Source: Clostridia bacterium (lineage in GTDB: Bacteria; Bacillota; Clostridia; Oscillospirales; Acutalibacteraceae). From it: a DNA stretch of 64,000 nucleotides. The translations under genes were made by a program, and so were the position numbers. The stretch covers positions 50,214-114,213 of the forward strand of contig JAFSFB010000015.1 of the NCBI GenBank assembly GCA_017435385.1, given 5' to 3'. Positions 32,641 to 41,282 of this stretch are shown here, piece after piece (positions within the stretch are counted from its first letter, which is position 1; every line of letters begins with the position of its first letter). A model generated the notes under the pieces. That model was not told the DNA's origin, ran no database searches, and worked only from the letters and a program-made list of their open reading frames with translations.

Positions 32641-33413
32641 CGCATCAGCTCCCAAGCAAGAATTGACGCAGCCGCCGATGCATTGAACGATTCCGCTCTG
32701 CCGAGCATCGGAATCGTAACCGTCGAGCTGCACACGCCGACAGCCTCATCGGAAAGCCCCGAGCCCTCGTTGCCGACGCAGATGATAACGCCGCCGTCAA
32801 GGCTGACCCTTCTGATATCCGCCGCATCGCTTCTCGGAACGGAGGCATAGGTCTTCATTCCGTTTTTCTCCGCTTCTTTAAGAAGCGTTGTAAGCTCTTT
32901 TGTTTCGGTCAGCGAAATTCTCAGCGACGAACCCATCGCCGCTCTGAGAGCCTTGGGGTTATAAATATCACAACCGCCGCTGACGATCAGTCCGCTGAGT
33001 CCGAGCGCCTCCGCAGTTCTGCAGACTGCTCCGAGATTTGACGGATCCTGAAGATTTTCAAGAGCAAGATATTTTCCGTCGGAGTCGATCTCAGAAGGAA
33101 GCTCCCTCATCTTGCAGACGCAGAAAACACCTTGCGGATTTTCGGTATCGGAAAGCTTTTTGGCAACATCGGTGCTTATTTCAAAGCATATGCAGCCCGT
33201 TGAAACAATACTCTCAATATAGCCTGAATATTTTTCCAGAGCCGCAGAGGTGAAAAAAGCCTGCCTGATAACAATGCCTGTTTTAGCTGCATCGGAGCAG
33301 AGCCGTGCGCCCTCGAGAAAGAACTCGCCGTTCTCTTTGCGGAACGAAGCGCTCTCTCCAAGGCGAACAGCATATTTGATTTTTTCGTTTGTTCGGGCAG
33401 TTATCTTTTCCAT
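32637..33413 (-). CDS. TrmH/SpoU-family RNA 2'-O-methyltransferase
   Basis: SPOUT methyltransferase for rRNA or tRNA ribose. 258 residues: an N-terminal L30e-like substrate domain (FLEGARLCSDA), then LALENLQDPSNLGAVCRTAE, NPKALRAAMGS, CVGNEGSGLSDEA and IPMLGRAESFNASAAASIL, which are the SpoU motifs 1-3 of the knotted fold. It is related to but distinct from the RlmB-type gene at 37874. It heads the operon running to smc. The ribosome binding site is poor: the nearest AAGG is about 17 bases upstream, inside a repeated element. Confidence 0.9.
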   Translation of the reverse strand: MEKITARTNEKIKYAVRLGESASFRKENGEFFLEGARLCSDAAKTGIVIRQAFFTSAALEKYSGYIESIVSTGCICFEISTDVAKKLSDTENPQGVFCVCKMRELPSEIDSDGKYLALENLQDPSNLGAVCRTAEALGLSGLIVSGGCDIYNPKALRAAMGSSLRISLTETKELTTLLKEAEKNGMKTYASVPRSDAADIRRVSLDGGVIICVGNEGSGLSDEAVGVCSSTVTIPMLGRAESFNASAAASILAWELMR

Positions 33414-33422
33414 AACAATTAA

Positions 33423-33470
33423 TTTGATACCTTAATATAATATTTTATTTGATACCTTTATATATATCAA
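33423..33470 (-). promoter_or_regulatory. Promoter with repeated AAGGTATCAAA elements
   Basis: On the minus strand TTGATA (33470-33465), 17-base spacer, TAAAAT (33447-33442). Two exact copies of AAGGTATCAAA lie 25 bases apart (33458-33448, inside the spacer, and 33433-33423, just after the -10). The placement suggests an operator or an mRNA leader element. It drives the operon beginning with the TrmH-type gene. Confidence 0.6.
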
Positions 33471-33515
33471 ATTTTCAAAAAATTCCGCCTCGTAACCGTG
33501 CGGAAAAATGCGAAA

Positions 33516-33549
33516 AATCAGAGATGTAAAGAAAATTACACCTCTGATT
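33516..33549 (-). terminator. Terminator of infC-rpmI-rplT
   Basis: Stem AATCAGAG..TGTAA / TTACA..CTCTGATT with one internal mismatch, followed on the minus strand by TTTTTCGCATTTTT. It lies 14 bases past the rplT stop. Confidence 0.85.
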
Positions 33550-33562
33550 ATCCAAGCCGTGA

Positions 33563-33919
33563 TTAGTTAAGAGCAGCCTTTGCCTTCTCTGTAAGAGCTG
33601 TGAAAGCTGCGGGATCGGCAACAGCGATTTCAGCAAGCATCTTGCGGTTGAGGCTGATGTCAGCCTTCTTGAGACCGTTGATGAATGTTGAATAGTTCAT
33701 GCCGTTCATCTGGCAAGCAGCGGAAATACGAGTGATCCAAAGACGACGGAAATCTCTCTTCTTCTGCTTTCTGCCGATGTATGCATAGTTGCCGCTCTTC
33801 ATAACAGCCTGCTTAGCTGTCTTGAAGAGAGTGCTCTTTGAGCCGTAGTAGCCCTTTGCGAGTCTGAGTACTTTATTTCTTCTCTTGCGAGTCATAATAG
33901 CGCCTTTAATACGAGCCAT
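33563..33919 (-). CDS. rplT: 50S ribosomal protein L20
   Basis: 118 residues, standard length. The start [19 protein letters not shown] and the segments [39 protein letters not shown] and [15 protein letters not shown] identify L20, which is needed early in 50S assembly. In Firmicutes L20 also binds its own operon leader and represses it; a matching leader lies upstream of infC. It is the last gene of infC-rpmI-rplT. Confidence 0.98.
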   Translation of the reverse strand: MARIKGAIMTRKRRNKVLRLAKGYYGSKSTLFKTAKQAVMKSGNYAYIGRKQKKRDFRRLWITRISAACQMNGMNYSTFINGLKKADISLNRKMLAEIAVADPAAFTALTEKAKAALN

Positions 33920-33970
33920 GATTTAAATCCTCCGTTAATTAATTAAAAAGTAGTTTACAAAGTTCCGATA

Positions 33971-34168
33971 TTATTTGTAAGGAACAAGACGTTTGATCTG
34001 CTTGCAGTTTGTTACGTCAGCAACAGTTGTCTTGCGAAGATTTCTCTTGCGCTTTGTGCTCTTTTTGTTGAGAATGTGTGACTTGTAAGCATGGGCACGC
34101 ATGGGCTTGCCGCCTTTTGAAATCTTGAAGCGCTTCTTTGCGCCGCTGTGAGTCTTGATCTTGGGCAT
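33971..34168 (-). CDS. rpmI: 50S ribosomal protein L35
   Basis: 65 residues, highly basic, beginning [20 protein letters not shown] and containing [16 protein letters not shown] [20 protein letters not shown], the standard L35 signature. Located between infC and rplT with a good AGGAGG site. Confidence 0.98.
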   Translation of the reverse strand: MPKIKTHSGAKKRFKISKGGKPMRAHAYKSHILNKKSTKRKRNLRKTTVADVTNCKQIKRLVPYK

Positions 34169-34211
34169 GGTTTATTTCCTCCTTAAAATTAAACACTGTT
34201 TTGGCAAGCTC

Positions 34212-34730
34212 TTATTTAGAGCTTTTGGGAGCCAGGAACATCAGCATCTGTCTGCCTTCGAGCTTCGCAGGCTTTTCAACGGAAGCACAGTCAGCCATAG
34301 CTTCCGCACAGCGATTCATGATCGTCAGACCGAGCTCGGGATGAGCCATTTCTCTGCCTCTGAATCTGATGGAAACCTTGACCTTGTCTCCGGAGCTTAT
34401 GAACTTGCGTGCATGATTGATCTTTGTTTCAAAGTCATGCGTGTCAATGTTGAGAGAAAGCCTGACCTCTTTGATCTCAACGATCTTCTGATTCTTTCTG
34501 GCTTCCTTTTCTCTCTTTGCCTTTTCAAAGCGGAACTTGCCGTAATCCATAATTTTGCAAACGGGCGGTTTGGCTGCGGGAGCAATCTTAACGAGGTCAA
34601 GATTCTTGCTCTCTGCAATTTTAAGAGCTTCCGCTGCGGACATGATGCCGAGCTGCTCGCCGTCGTTGGAGATAACTCTTATCTCTTTGTCACGGATTTC
34701 CTCATTGATCTGCTGTTCTTTGCTGCTGAT
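34212..34730 (-). CDS. infC: Translation initiation factor IF-3 (apparent AUC start)
   Basis: Binds the 30S subunit and enforces initiator tRNA and start-codon fidelity. The product contains INEEIRDKEIRVISNDG, CKIMDYGKFRFEKAKRE (linker) and EVRLSLNIDTHDFETK, the full IF-3 pattern. The only in-frame ATG upstream, at 34823, lies within the leader terminator. The best start is the ATC at 34730-34728: it is 9 bases behind AGGAGG and gives 172 residues, the normal IF-3 length. A rare start codon is typical of infC (AUU in E. coli) because IF-3 discriminates against it, giving autoregulation. A conventional annotation could miss this and choose the longer frame. Confidence 0.93.
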   Translation of the reverse strand: MSSKEQQINEEIRDKEIRVISNDGEQLGIMSAAEALKIAESKNLDLVKIAPAAKPPVCKIMDYGKFRFEKAKREKEARKNQKIVEIKEVRLSLNIDTHDFETKINHARKFISSGDKVKVSIRFRGREMAHPELGLTIMNRCAEAMADCASVEKPAKLEGRQMLMFLAPKSSK

Positions 34731-34921
34731 GTTAAAGCACCTCCTGAAATGGACAGCTTCTTTCTGAAGCTTTTCTGCAATAAAAAAGCGAGGGCAGGAA
34801 ATCCCGACCTCGCATAAAATCAACGCTTAAACAGGCGCATAATGCCCCTGAGAATAACAAGCTATTGACCGACGAGGGACTTTCCCTGAAGGTGAGAGCG
34901 AACCTGCTCTGCTTTATTGTG
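34731..34921 (-). ncRNA. infC operon leader with attenuator (L20 leader type)
   Basis: A structured, untranslated leader of about 190 bases from the predicted start near 34921 to the infC ribosome binding site. It contains a terminator hairpin, GCGAGG.. / ..CCTCGC at 34788-34813, followed on the minus strand by six T residues (34787-34782). This is the hallmark of transcription attenuation. In B. subtilis the infC-rpmI-rplT leader is an L20-binding attenuator, so the same role is inferred here; L20 contact sites were not modelled. Confidence 0.75.
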
Positions 34922-34927
34922 CAAGTT

Positions 34928-34956
34928 ATTCTAATATATTATTTCGCTTTTGTCAA
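34928..34956 (-). promoter_or_regulatory. Promoter for infC operon
   Basis: Minus strand TTGACA (34956-34951), 17-base spacer, TAGAAT (34933-34928). Confidence 0.82.
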
Positions 34957-34972
34957 GCGTTTTTTTGTTTTT

Positions 34973-37864
34973 TTACCGAATTTTTCTCAAAAGCATTATT
35001 CCTGCGGAAACAGCAAGACCTGCAAAAAGGAAGAGAACGGCTGTCAGCCCGTTGACAATCTGACCGTTTTCCGTGCAGTAAAGCACCATGCTCAGAATGA
35101 AGCCGAGCGCACTCAGAACGATCTGAACAACGGATGCAAGCCTCATCTTTGCGCTGACATCGCAGGAAGCTGCAACCGCTCTGAGCATTGAATAAGCCGT
35201 ACCGTCATGGATGATGCCTGCGGGAAGTCTGTCGCAGACGGCATCTCTTCTTCTCTTGAAGAGTCTGCCTGCAGTTCCCGAAAGGATCTTGAACGTTTCA
35301 CGGGGAAGCCCGAAGCTGTCGGCTATAAGCTCCTGAGTAACATTGACGTCGTTTGTTCTGACGAGTATCTGAATCCCGTTGTTCTCAAGCACTTTGAAAT
35401 ATCCGCTGAGCTTTTCGTCAACGGCATAGCTGACAACGAAGATTGCCGCAAGCTTTTCGGCAACGGCAAGGTACATGACCTTTCTTCCGCTGTGAGCATA
35501 TCTTTCCTCGAGTGACTTTTCGGGTACCTCGACATTATGATTAACGAGAAGGTTTCTGTTTCCGAGAAGCACCTTCTGGTTATGGATCCTTGCGGCTATG
35601 CCGAGCTTGTCTTCGTAGGTCAGCTCCTTGACGGGAGGAAGAATATCCTGCCTGCCGTCGACGACCTGCTCGAAGCTCTCTCTGAGAGGACCGCCCGACT
35701 TGATAACGAGTGCCGCCGCATAGAGAAGAACATCGTCGATCCGGATAGCCTTGAAATCCTTCATGCCGTGCATGGTACAGCTCTGTCGGTCAAAAACATC
35801 TGCGGAATCAAGAACGACTGCATTCGACGAAGCAACCTGCTCTGCGGTATCCGTGCCCGTTATCATCGTACCCGTTGCGTTGAGCGAGAAATTTGCGGTT
35901 CTCGATATGAACGCAGGGATAAATGCGGAAAATACGGGGCAGCAGATGCAGAAGGTTCCCGCAAACGCCGACAGCGCCGTCATGAAATCCTTATTGATTA
36001 TTCCTGCCGTGACGGCGGTTATCAGAGCCGCTCCCGCTGCAGCGGGAACGAGAATCTTCATGACTCTGTTTTCGCCGACATCCGACTTTGAATTTTTCAG
36101 GAAGTTTTCGGGGAAGGAAAGCTTCGAGGAATAAAGAAGCTCCGCATTACCCATCATCAGCCCTCTGCCGAGCTCGAATATCTCGGATTCGTTGTCAAAC
36201 GGATGAACGGCATACATATTATGTTCATACTTGAATGCGCAGACCTCGAAGTTTCCGAGAATGCGCTGAGCATCAAGCTTTTCGGTGATCTTGGTTATGA
36301 GCACGGCGAATACCGCAGCCGCCGCAAACACGGTTGCGCCGAGTCCGCCTGCTCCCTTGACAGCGGCAACGGTCGTCTGCACGAAGGCAACGATGACCGA
36401 AAGACTGACCGCCGTGTCACTTGTTATCTTGAACGATTTGAGAGCCTTGAGCCCCGATGCGAAACGCTCGCCGTTGATTGCCGTTGCGGCAATAAGCAGA
36501 ATTGCGTTCAGAACATTGACTCCGACCGAATTGCGTGCAAAAAATTCGGTTTCAACCGAAAGAGCCTCTGCTATAAAAGGAATAACATTCACAAAAACAA
36601 CGAGAAGCCCTATAATTCCGGCAGCAACGATTCCCTTCGTCGCCTTGCGGTTAATCTCGCCGAGTCGGGTATAAAAAGTCGTTTTTTCATCGGGAGAAGA
36701 ATATTCATTCGTGACGGGTCTGTTGAGGAGATCCTGTTTTTCTTTTTCGAGCGCAAGTCTTCTCTGCTCTCTTCTGCGGATCCTCTCCTCCCTCGCCTTT
36801 TCCTCCTCCGACATCTCAAAATCGCCCTGGAACTCTTCGTCGAGGTCGATGGCGTCAATGATTTTGAAATCCTTCGCCTTCTGCCTGCGTCTTTCCCAGA
36901 GGTTTTCTTCGACATCGCCTTCATCAGCCTTGTCGGGTCTTGAATCCGAATAAGTATCCTCAAATCCCGTGAGCATTATCTGACCTTCGACAACATCGGA
37001 CACTTCTTCTTTTTTGCTTTCGGAAGGATCCGTTCCTTCCTTGCCGATAACTCTCGTCTTATCGTCGGCAATTTCTTTTGCGGCATCCTCTGCGGCAAGG
37101 ACCCTCGGCACGGGAACGAATCCGCCGTCATCAGGCTCACCGCTTTTTCTGACAATAACACCCGGCTTATCAACGGGACCTTCCTCGTCGATATCGATAT
37201 CCGATGTTTTGTCAAGCTTCAGCTTTGTAAAGAAACGGGTCCTGTATTCGCTCTCGGGAATATGAACCTTTTCTTCTTCCTTCTTCTCTTTATCCTCTGC
37301 CGCCTCGGCAAGCTTCGCCTTGAAAAAATCAAGAGCAGGCTTTTCCGCTTCGCCGAAAGACTTTATCTCGGGAGAAGCCTTCTTTTCATTCTGCACAGCT
37401 TCGTCGGCATGCAGATATTTCAGAACCTTATCGTTTTCGCTGTCGGTCTTATCCTCGGGAACGATCACGGTTTCAATGTCGAAGATCGACTCATCGAAGT
37501 CGTTGTCCCTGTCATAAAGCATCTCCTGACCGTCAACCTCTGCCTCACCCGAAGTGGAAGAGATATCCTGCATCTCGGTCTTCTTGTTTTCCTCACCCAT
37601 CGGTCTGATGGTGAAGAGTCCCGTGTCGAACTCCCCGCCGAGAAGCTTATTGATATCCCCGACGGTTTCCGCAGCCGCCTCTTCCTTGACGGAAGGAACA
37701 TATTCCTCACCGCTCGTTTCGGCAATCAGTCTGTCGATATCGTCTATTGACCATGTTTTTGACGGAGTCTGTCCGCCGTCAGACGATGAAAACTCACCGC
37801 TCCTGACTTCTCTGAGAATGGCATCGAGGTCGTTATCCGAACTTGTTTTCTTATAATCGCTCAA
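34973..37864 (-). CDS. Degenerate P-type ATPase-like membrane protein with long acidic N-terminus
   Basis: About 963 residues. Residues 1 to about 405 are hydrophilic and strongly acidic, probably disordered, ending in a charged helix (EEEKAREERIRRREQRRLAL). The rest follows the order of a heavy-metal-type P-ATPase: paired helices near 415-490, GLKALKSFKITSDTAVSLSV, and CICCPVFSAF where the ion motif CPC would be. Next come ITGTDTAEQVASSNAVVLDS and ADVF where DKTGT is expected. KVLLGNRNLL and a VRTND site replace TGDN, and no GDGxNDAP hinge is present. It cannot form the usual phosphoenzyme intermediate in the usual way and is probably a pseudo-pump or sensor. TTG at 37864 (behind AGGTAGGTG) is preferred; GTG at 37873 is an alternative. 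It follows rlmB directly. Confidence 0.8.
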   Translation of the reverse strand: MSDYKKTSSDNDLDAILREVRSGEFSSSDGGQTPSKTWSIDDIDRLIAETSGEEYVPSVKEEAAAETVGDINKLLGGEFDTGLFTIRPMGEENKKTEMQDISSTSGEAEVDGQEMLYDRDNDFDESIFDIETVIVPEDKTDSENDKVLKYLHADEAVQNEKKASPEIKSFGEAEKPALDFFKAKLAEAAEDKEKKEEEKVHIPESEYRTRFFTKLKLDKTSDIDIDEEGPVDKPGVIVRKSGEPDDGGFVPVPRVLAAEDAAKEIADDKTRVIGKEGTDPSESKKEEVSDVVEGQIMLTGFEDTYSDSRPDKADEGDVEENLWERRRQKAKDFKIIDAIDLDEEFQGDFEMSEEEKAREERIRRREQRRLALEKEKQDLLNRPVTNEYSSPDEKTTFYTRLGEINRKATKGIVAAGIIGLLVVFVNVIPFIAEALSVETEFFARNSVGVNVLNAILLIAATAINGERFASGLKALKSFKITSDTAVSLSVIVAFVQTTVAAVKGAGGLGATVFAAAAVFAVLITKITEKLDAQRILGNFEVCAFKYEHNMYAVHPFDNESEIFELGRGLMMGNAELLYSSKLSFPENFLKNSKSDVGENRVMKILVPAAAGAALITAVTAGIINKDFMTALSAFAGTFCICCPVFSAFIPAFISRTANFSLNATGTMITGTDTAEQVASSNAVVLDSADVFDRQSCTMHGMKDFKAIRIDDVLLYAAALVIKSGGPLRESFEQVVDGRQDILPPVKELTYEDKLGIAARIHNQKVLLGNRNLLVNHNVEVPEKSLEERYAHSGRKVMYLAVAEKLAAIFVVSYAVDEKLSGYFKVLENNGIQILVRTNDVNVTQELIADSFGLPRETFKILSGTAGRLFKRRRDAVCDRLPAGIIHDGTAYSMLRAVAASCDVSAKMRLASVVQIVLSALGFILSMVLYCTENGQIVNGLTAVLFLFAGLAVSAGIMLLRKIR

Positions 37865-37873
37865 AGCATTCAC

Positions 37874-38617
37874 CTACCTGTTTTTTGCAATTTCATACAT
37901 CAGAATCCCCGCCGCAACCGAAGCGTTGAGGGAATTGATCTTTCCTTTCATGGGGAGGGAAACGACGAAGTCGCACTTCTCTTTGACAAGGCGGCTGATC
38001 CCTCTGCCCTCAGAACCGACAACAAGGGCTACGCTGCCCGAATAATCCTGCTTGTCCCAACGGGTTCCGTCCATATCCGCTCCGTAGACCCAGAAGCCCT
38101 TTTCCTTGAGCTCCTCGAGAGCAGATGCGAGATTGGCAACTCTCGCAACGGGGACATATTCGACCGCACCCGCCGAAACCTTGCCGACCGCATAGGTCAG
38201 AGCAACGCCTCTGCGTTTCGGGATGATGATTCCGTGAGCGCCGCAGGCATCCGCCGTTCTGATGATTGCACCGAGATTATGCGGATCCTCAATTTCGTCG
38301 CAGACGATAACAAACGGTGCTTCGCCCTTGCTTTCCGCATTGGCAAGAATATCCTCGATGCTTGAATATTCATGAACTGCCGCCCACGCCGCAACGCCCT
38401 GATGATTCGAGCCTGCACAGAGCTTGTCCAGCTTTCTGACATCGGTTTCTTTTATTACTATTCCTTTTTCACGGCACTGTGCAATGATTTTTCCGACAGA
38501 GCCGCCTCTCTCGCCCTTCGCAACGAGAAGGCTGTCAATCGACCTTCCGCTTCTGAGCGCTTCGGCAACGGCATTTCTGCCGATTATCAGGCCCTGATGT
38601 TCGTTTTCAAAATCCAA
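37874..38617 (-). CDS. rlmB: 23S rRNA (Gm2251) 2'-O-methyltransferase RlmB-type
   Basis: SPOUT methyltransferase. 247 residues with the RlmB N-terminal domain (LIIGRNAVAEALRSGRSID) and HQGVAAWAAVHEY, then ICDEIEDPHNLGAIIRTADA-like VCDEIEDPHNLGAIIRTADA, RRGVALTYAVGKVSAGAVE, VVGSEGRGISRLVKEKCD and LPMKGKINSLNASVAAGI. This is the closest match to RlmB rather than to the other TrmH-type gene here. TTG at 38617 is chosen because GGGAGG lies 8 bases upstream; GTG at 38626 would overlap the ribosome binding site. Confidence 0.93.
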   Translation of the reverse strand: MDFENEHQGLIIGRNAVAEALRSGRSIDSLLVAKGERGGSVGKIIAQCREKGIVIKETDVRKLDKLCAGSNHQGVAAWAAVHEYSSIEDILANAESKGEAPFVIVCDEIEDPHNLGAIIRTADACGAHGIIIPKRRGVALTYAVGKVSAGAVEYVPVARVANLASALEELKEKGFWVYGADMDGTRWDKQDYSGSVALVVGSEGRGISRLVKEKCDFVVSLPMKGKINSLNASVAAGILMYEIAKNR

Positions 38618-38743
38618 GACACGCACCTCCCACTATATTTTGTATATATTCGATTTATTATAACACAAAATCCTGCATTTGAACAGTAAAAAATAGATTT
38701 TTACAAAAAATTTTTTCAAATATTTTTTCTCCGTTTTCAATAA

Positions 38744-38776
38744 CTGACAGTTTTTCCTTTTCACGGTGTCTAAAAT
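38744..38776 (+). promoter_or_regulatory. Candidate spoIIE promoter with 21-base spacer
   Basis: CTGACA at 38744-38749 and TAAAAT at 38771-38776, separated by 21 bases, 37 bases before the spoIIE start. An over-long spacer between good sigma-A hexamers is a known trait of Spo0A-activated promoters such as spoIIE of B. subtilis. A clean Spo0A box was not seen. Confidence 0.5.
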
Positions 38777-38813
38777 TATTCCGAACGGTATTTTCAAGGA
38801 AAGGAAGTTTTAA

Positions 38814-41105
38814 ATGGAAAAGATAAAATCGGTTCCCGAAAGCGAAAAGAATGACCGTATGATCGAAAAAGGTCTGCATTTTCTGGGCTTGATTCTGTGG
38901 TTCATGAGCAGCTTCATTCTCTCGGGTGCGGGACTTTTTTCGGTCAGAGTTCCTCTCTGCGTCGGACTCGCCGCCGCATGCACGGGGGCAGAGCTTCTTG
39001 CCGTCTGCGCAGGAGGAATAACAGGCTGCTTTCTGCGGCTCGGGATTCAGGATTCGCTCTCCTGCCTCATCCCTCTCACCGCAACCGTCGGAGCGGTTAT
39101 CGCTCTCGAAAAATTGAGAATCAGAAATAAAAGAACGGGTATCCTTTCTGCTTGTGTTTTTCTGTTTTCGTTTGCTTCTTCAACGGTTCTGATGTTTTCG
39201 GGAACGCCCTCGCTCAACGGATTTCTGCTCAACCTCTGCTCATCCTTTCTGTGCGGATGCTCCGTTGTTTTCTATTCGGGAACGGTTTCCTGCATAAACA
39301 AAAGAAGAAGCTTATCCATGCTCGACAGTCACAGCCTGATATGCATAATGGTCAGTCTGTGCACATTTTTTCTCGGCTGCTCCGAGGTCAGCATTTTCGG
39401 CTTCAGACCTGCAAGACTCTTCGGCTCACTCGTTATAATTGCCGCTGCCGCTCTTTTTTCGCAGGCAGGCGGAAGTATTGCGGGAATTTCAATCGGAACC
39501 TGCGTTGCGGTTTCGGGAACGAGCGTTGCCCTGAGCCTTTGCTACGGAATATGCGGCCTTGCCGCAGGCATTTTTTCAAAATACGGGCAAATCGTCTGCG
39601 CCGCCGTCTTTTCGGGAATTGCAGGAGTTGCCGCTCTGATCGACGGCTCGCAGGAGGGAATCTCCGTTTTCGCCGAAGCCGCCGCCGCATCGCTGATTTT
39701 TGCCGCCGTTCCGAAAAAGCTTCTGACAAAAATCAGAAACGACATATCCCTGCCTAAGCAACAAAGAATAGCTTCCGAATTCGGAAATGCAAAGGAGCGC
39801 ATCCTCGAGGCTTCCCGTGCGATAGGCTCGGTTTCAAAATGCGTCAAGTCGGTTTCCGACGGCATAGAGGCGATGGCTCCCGCAAACGATGTCATCGTCT
39901 GTATGAGAGTCAGGGAAAGAGTCTGCGCCGAATGCAGTCTGAAGGACGGCTTCTGCCCCGAAAGCGGTGATTTCTCCGCAGTTATCGAAAAGCTTTCCCG
40001 GGGCGAAGCGGTTTCTCCCGAGGATTTTTCGCTCGATTTCAACACAAAATGCCCGAGCGTACCAAGACTCGCCGATACTTTCAACCGAATATATTCGGGG
40101 CGGAATGCGATCAACGCTCTTCAGGCAAGTGCAGGCAGAAGCCGTGAGGTCGCCTGCGGTCAATTCGATTCAATGGCGGAGCTTCTGAAAGAGCTTTCCT
40201 CCGAGGTCGAATCCGACGCCGCCGTTCTTCATGAAAAGGAGCGCACGGCTCTCAGAGTTCTCTCAGACAGAGATTTTTCGGTATGCTCAGTCCGATGCAC
40301 CCAGCCTCTTTCGGGAGCCATGACTCTGAAATGCACGGTCGAGGAAATCCCTCAGGGGACAAGCCTCACCAGACTCACCGCCGTTCTTTCCTCGGAGCTC
40401 GGAGCCGAACTCAAGCCCCCCGAGATCAAGGAATCGGCCGACGGCAAAGAGCTCATTTTTCTCCGCAAGGAAATCTTCAGCTTCCGTTTCGGTGCGGCTT
40501 CGGCAAGCTGCGGAAACAGAAAGCTCTGCGGCGACTATTTTGAATGCTTCAGAACGGAATCGAAAGCATATATCATCATGAGCGACGGCATGGGAACGGG
40601 CGGCAGAGCGGCAATAGATTCCGCCATGACGGTCGAGCTTTTTTCACGGCTTATCAGAGCAGGAATAAGCCTTGACACCGCTCTTGCAATAACCAACACC
40701 GCTCTTGCCGTCAAATCGGATGACGAGTCCCTCTCAACACTCGATGTTGCACAGATCGATCTTTTCAGCGGCGAAGCGATCATTCTGAAAGCGGGTGCCG
40801 CCCCGTCGTTTTACACCTGCTCGGGCAGAGTGCGCACCGTTGAGCCTCCGTCAACCCCTCTCGGAATCCTCAGCAAGATAGGCTTCAGCAAATATGCCCT
40901 GCGGCTTCATGGCGGAGATATGCTCGTTATGGTCAGCGACGGCATTCTCGGAAGCGGAAGCAGCTGGCTCAGAGATGAAATAAAAGCAGCCCGAAATCCC
41001 GATGCAAGGGAGTTTTCGGAACTGCTTCTCGGAACCGCAAGACGAAAATGCGGCGATAGATATGACGACATGACCGTTCTGACGGTTATCATAGATGAAA
41101 AATAA
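38814..41105 (+). CDS. spoIIE: Stage II sporulation protein E (PP2C phosphatase)
   Basis: Membrane serine phosphatase that dephosphorylates SpoIIAA to activate sigma-F in the forespore and works with FtsZ at the polar septum. The 763-residue product has an N-terminal region of about 10 hydrophobic segments (residues 20-300) and a central regulatory region with a cysteine cluster (VCAECSLKDGFCPESG). The C-terminal PP2C/SpoIIE domain has metal-binding YIIMSDGMGTGGRAAIDS, LVMVSDGILGSG and DRYDDMTVLTV. The gene is monocistronic with a likely Spo0A-type promoter. Its presence shows the organism has the core sporulation switch. Confidence 0.95.
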   Translation: MEKIKSVPESEKNDRMIEKGLHFLGLILWFMSSFILSGAGLFSVRVPLCVGLAAACTGAELLAVCAGGITGCFLRLGIQDSLSCLIPLTATVGAVIALEKLRIRNKRTGILSACVFLFSFASSTVLMFSGTPSLNGFLLNLCSSFLCGCSVVFYSGTVSCINKRRSLSMLDSHSLICIMVSLCTFFLGCSEVSIFGFRPARLFGSLVIIAAAALFSQAGGSIAGISIGTCVAVSGTSVALSLCYGICGLAAGIFSKYGQIVCAAVFSGIAGVAALIDGSQEGISVFAEAAAASLIFAAVPKKLLTKIRNDISLPKQQRIASEFGNAKERILEASRAIGSVSKCVKSVSDGIEAMAPANDVIVCMRVRERVCAECSLKDGFCPESGDFSAVIEKLSRGEAVSPEDFSLDFNTKCPSVPRLADTFNRIYSGRNAINALQASAGRSREVACGQFDSMAELLKELSSEVESDAAVLHEKERTALRVLSDRDFSVCSVRCTQPLSGAMTLKCTVEEIPQGTSLTRLTAVLSSELGAELKPPEIKESADGKELIFLRKEIFSFRFGAASASCGNRKLCGDYFECFRTESKAYIIMSDGMGTGGRAAIDSAMTVELFSRLIRAGISLDTALAITNTALAVKSDDESLSTLDVAQIDLFSGEAIILKAGAAPSFYTCSGRVRTVEPPSTPLGILSKIGFSKYALRLHGGDMLVMVSDGILGSGSSWLRDEIKAARNPDAREFSELLLGTARRKCGDRYDDMTVLTVIIDEK

Positions 41106-41230
41106 AAACGGGTAAGAGCGGAGCCCTTTCTTAACTGTTCACTGTTCACTCTTCGCTCTTCACTAAAAAACGGGTGTGGGCAACGCCCACCCTCAACTCT
41201 TCACTATTCGCTCTTCATTATTCATTAAAA
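41106..41230. repeat. Intergenic tandem-like repeats of the GTGAA(T/C)AGTGAA type
   Basis: The stretch holds two imperfect copies of a block built from short TTCACT/TTCATT/TTCGCT units ending in ACTAAAAAACGGG or ATTAAAAAACGGG. Between them is a hairpin around GGGTGTGGGC / GCCCACCC (41171-41192). The reverse complement resembles the element at 58944-58975. No gene is seen. Confidence 0.5.
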
Positions 41231-41258
41231 AACGGGCACACCGTTCGGTGTACCCGTT
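41231..41258 (-). terminator. Terminator of rpsF-ssb-rpsR
   Basis: Stem AACGGG.ACACC / GGTGT.CCCGTT with one mismatch and a GTTC loop; on the minus strand it ends CCCGTTTTTT. It lies 24 bases past the rpsR stop. Confidence 0.85.
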
Positions 41259-41282
41259 TATCTTTTGCGTTATATCGCTTTA

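Noticed and set aside
34155..34817. 220-codon plus-strand frame across infC and its leader
   Set aside because: infC is unmistakable on the other strand and the region includes an attenuator.
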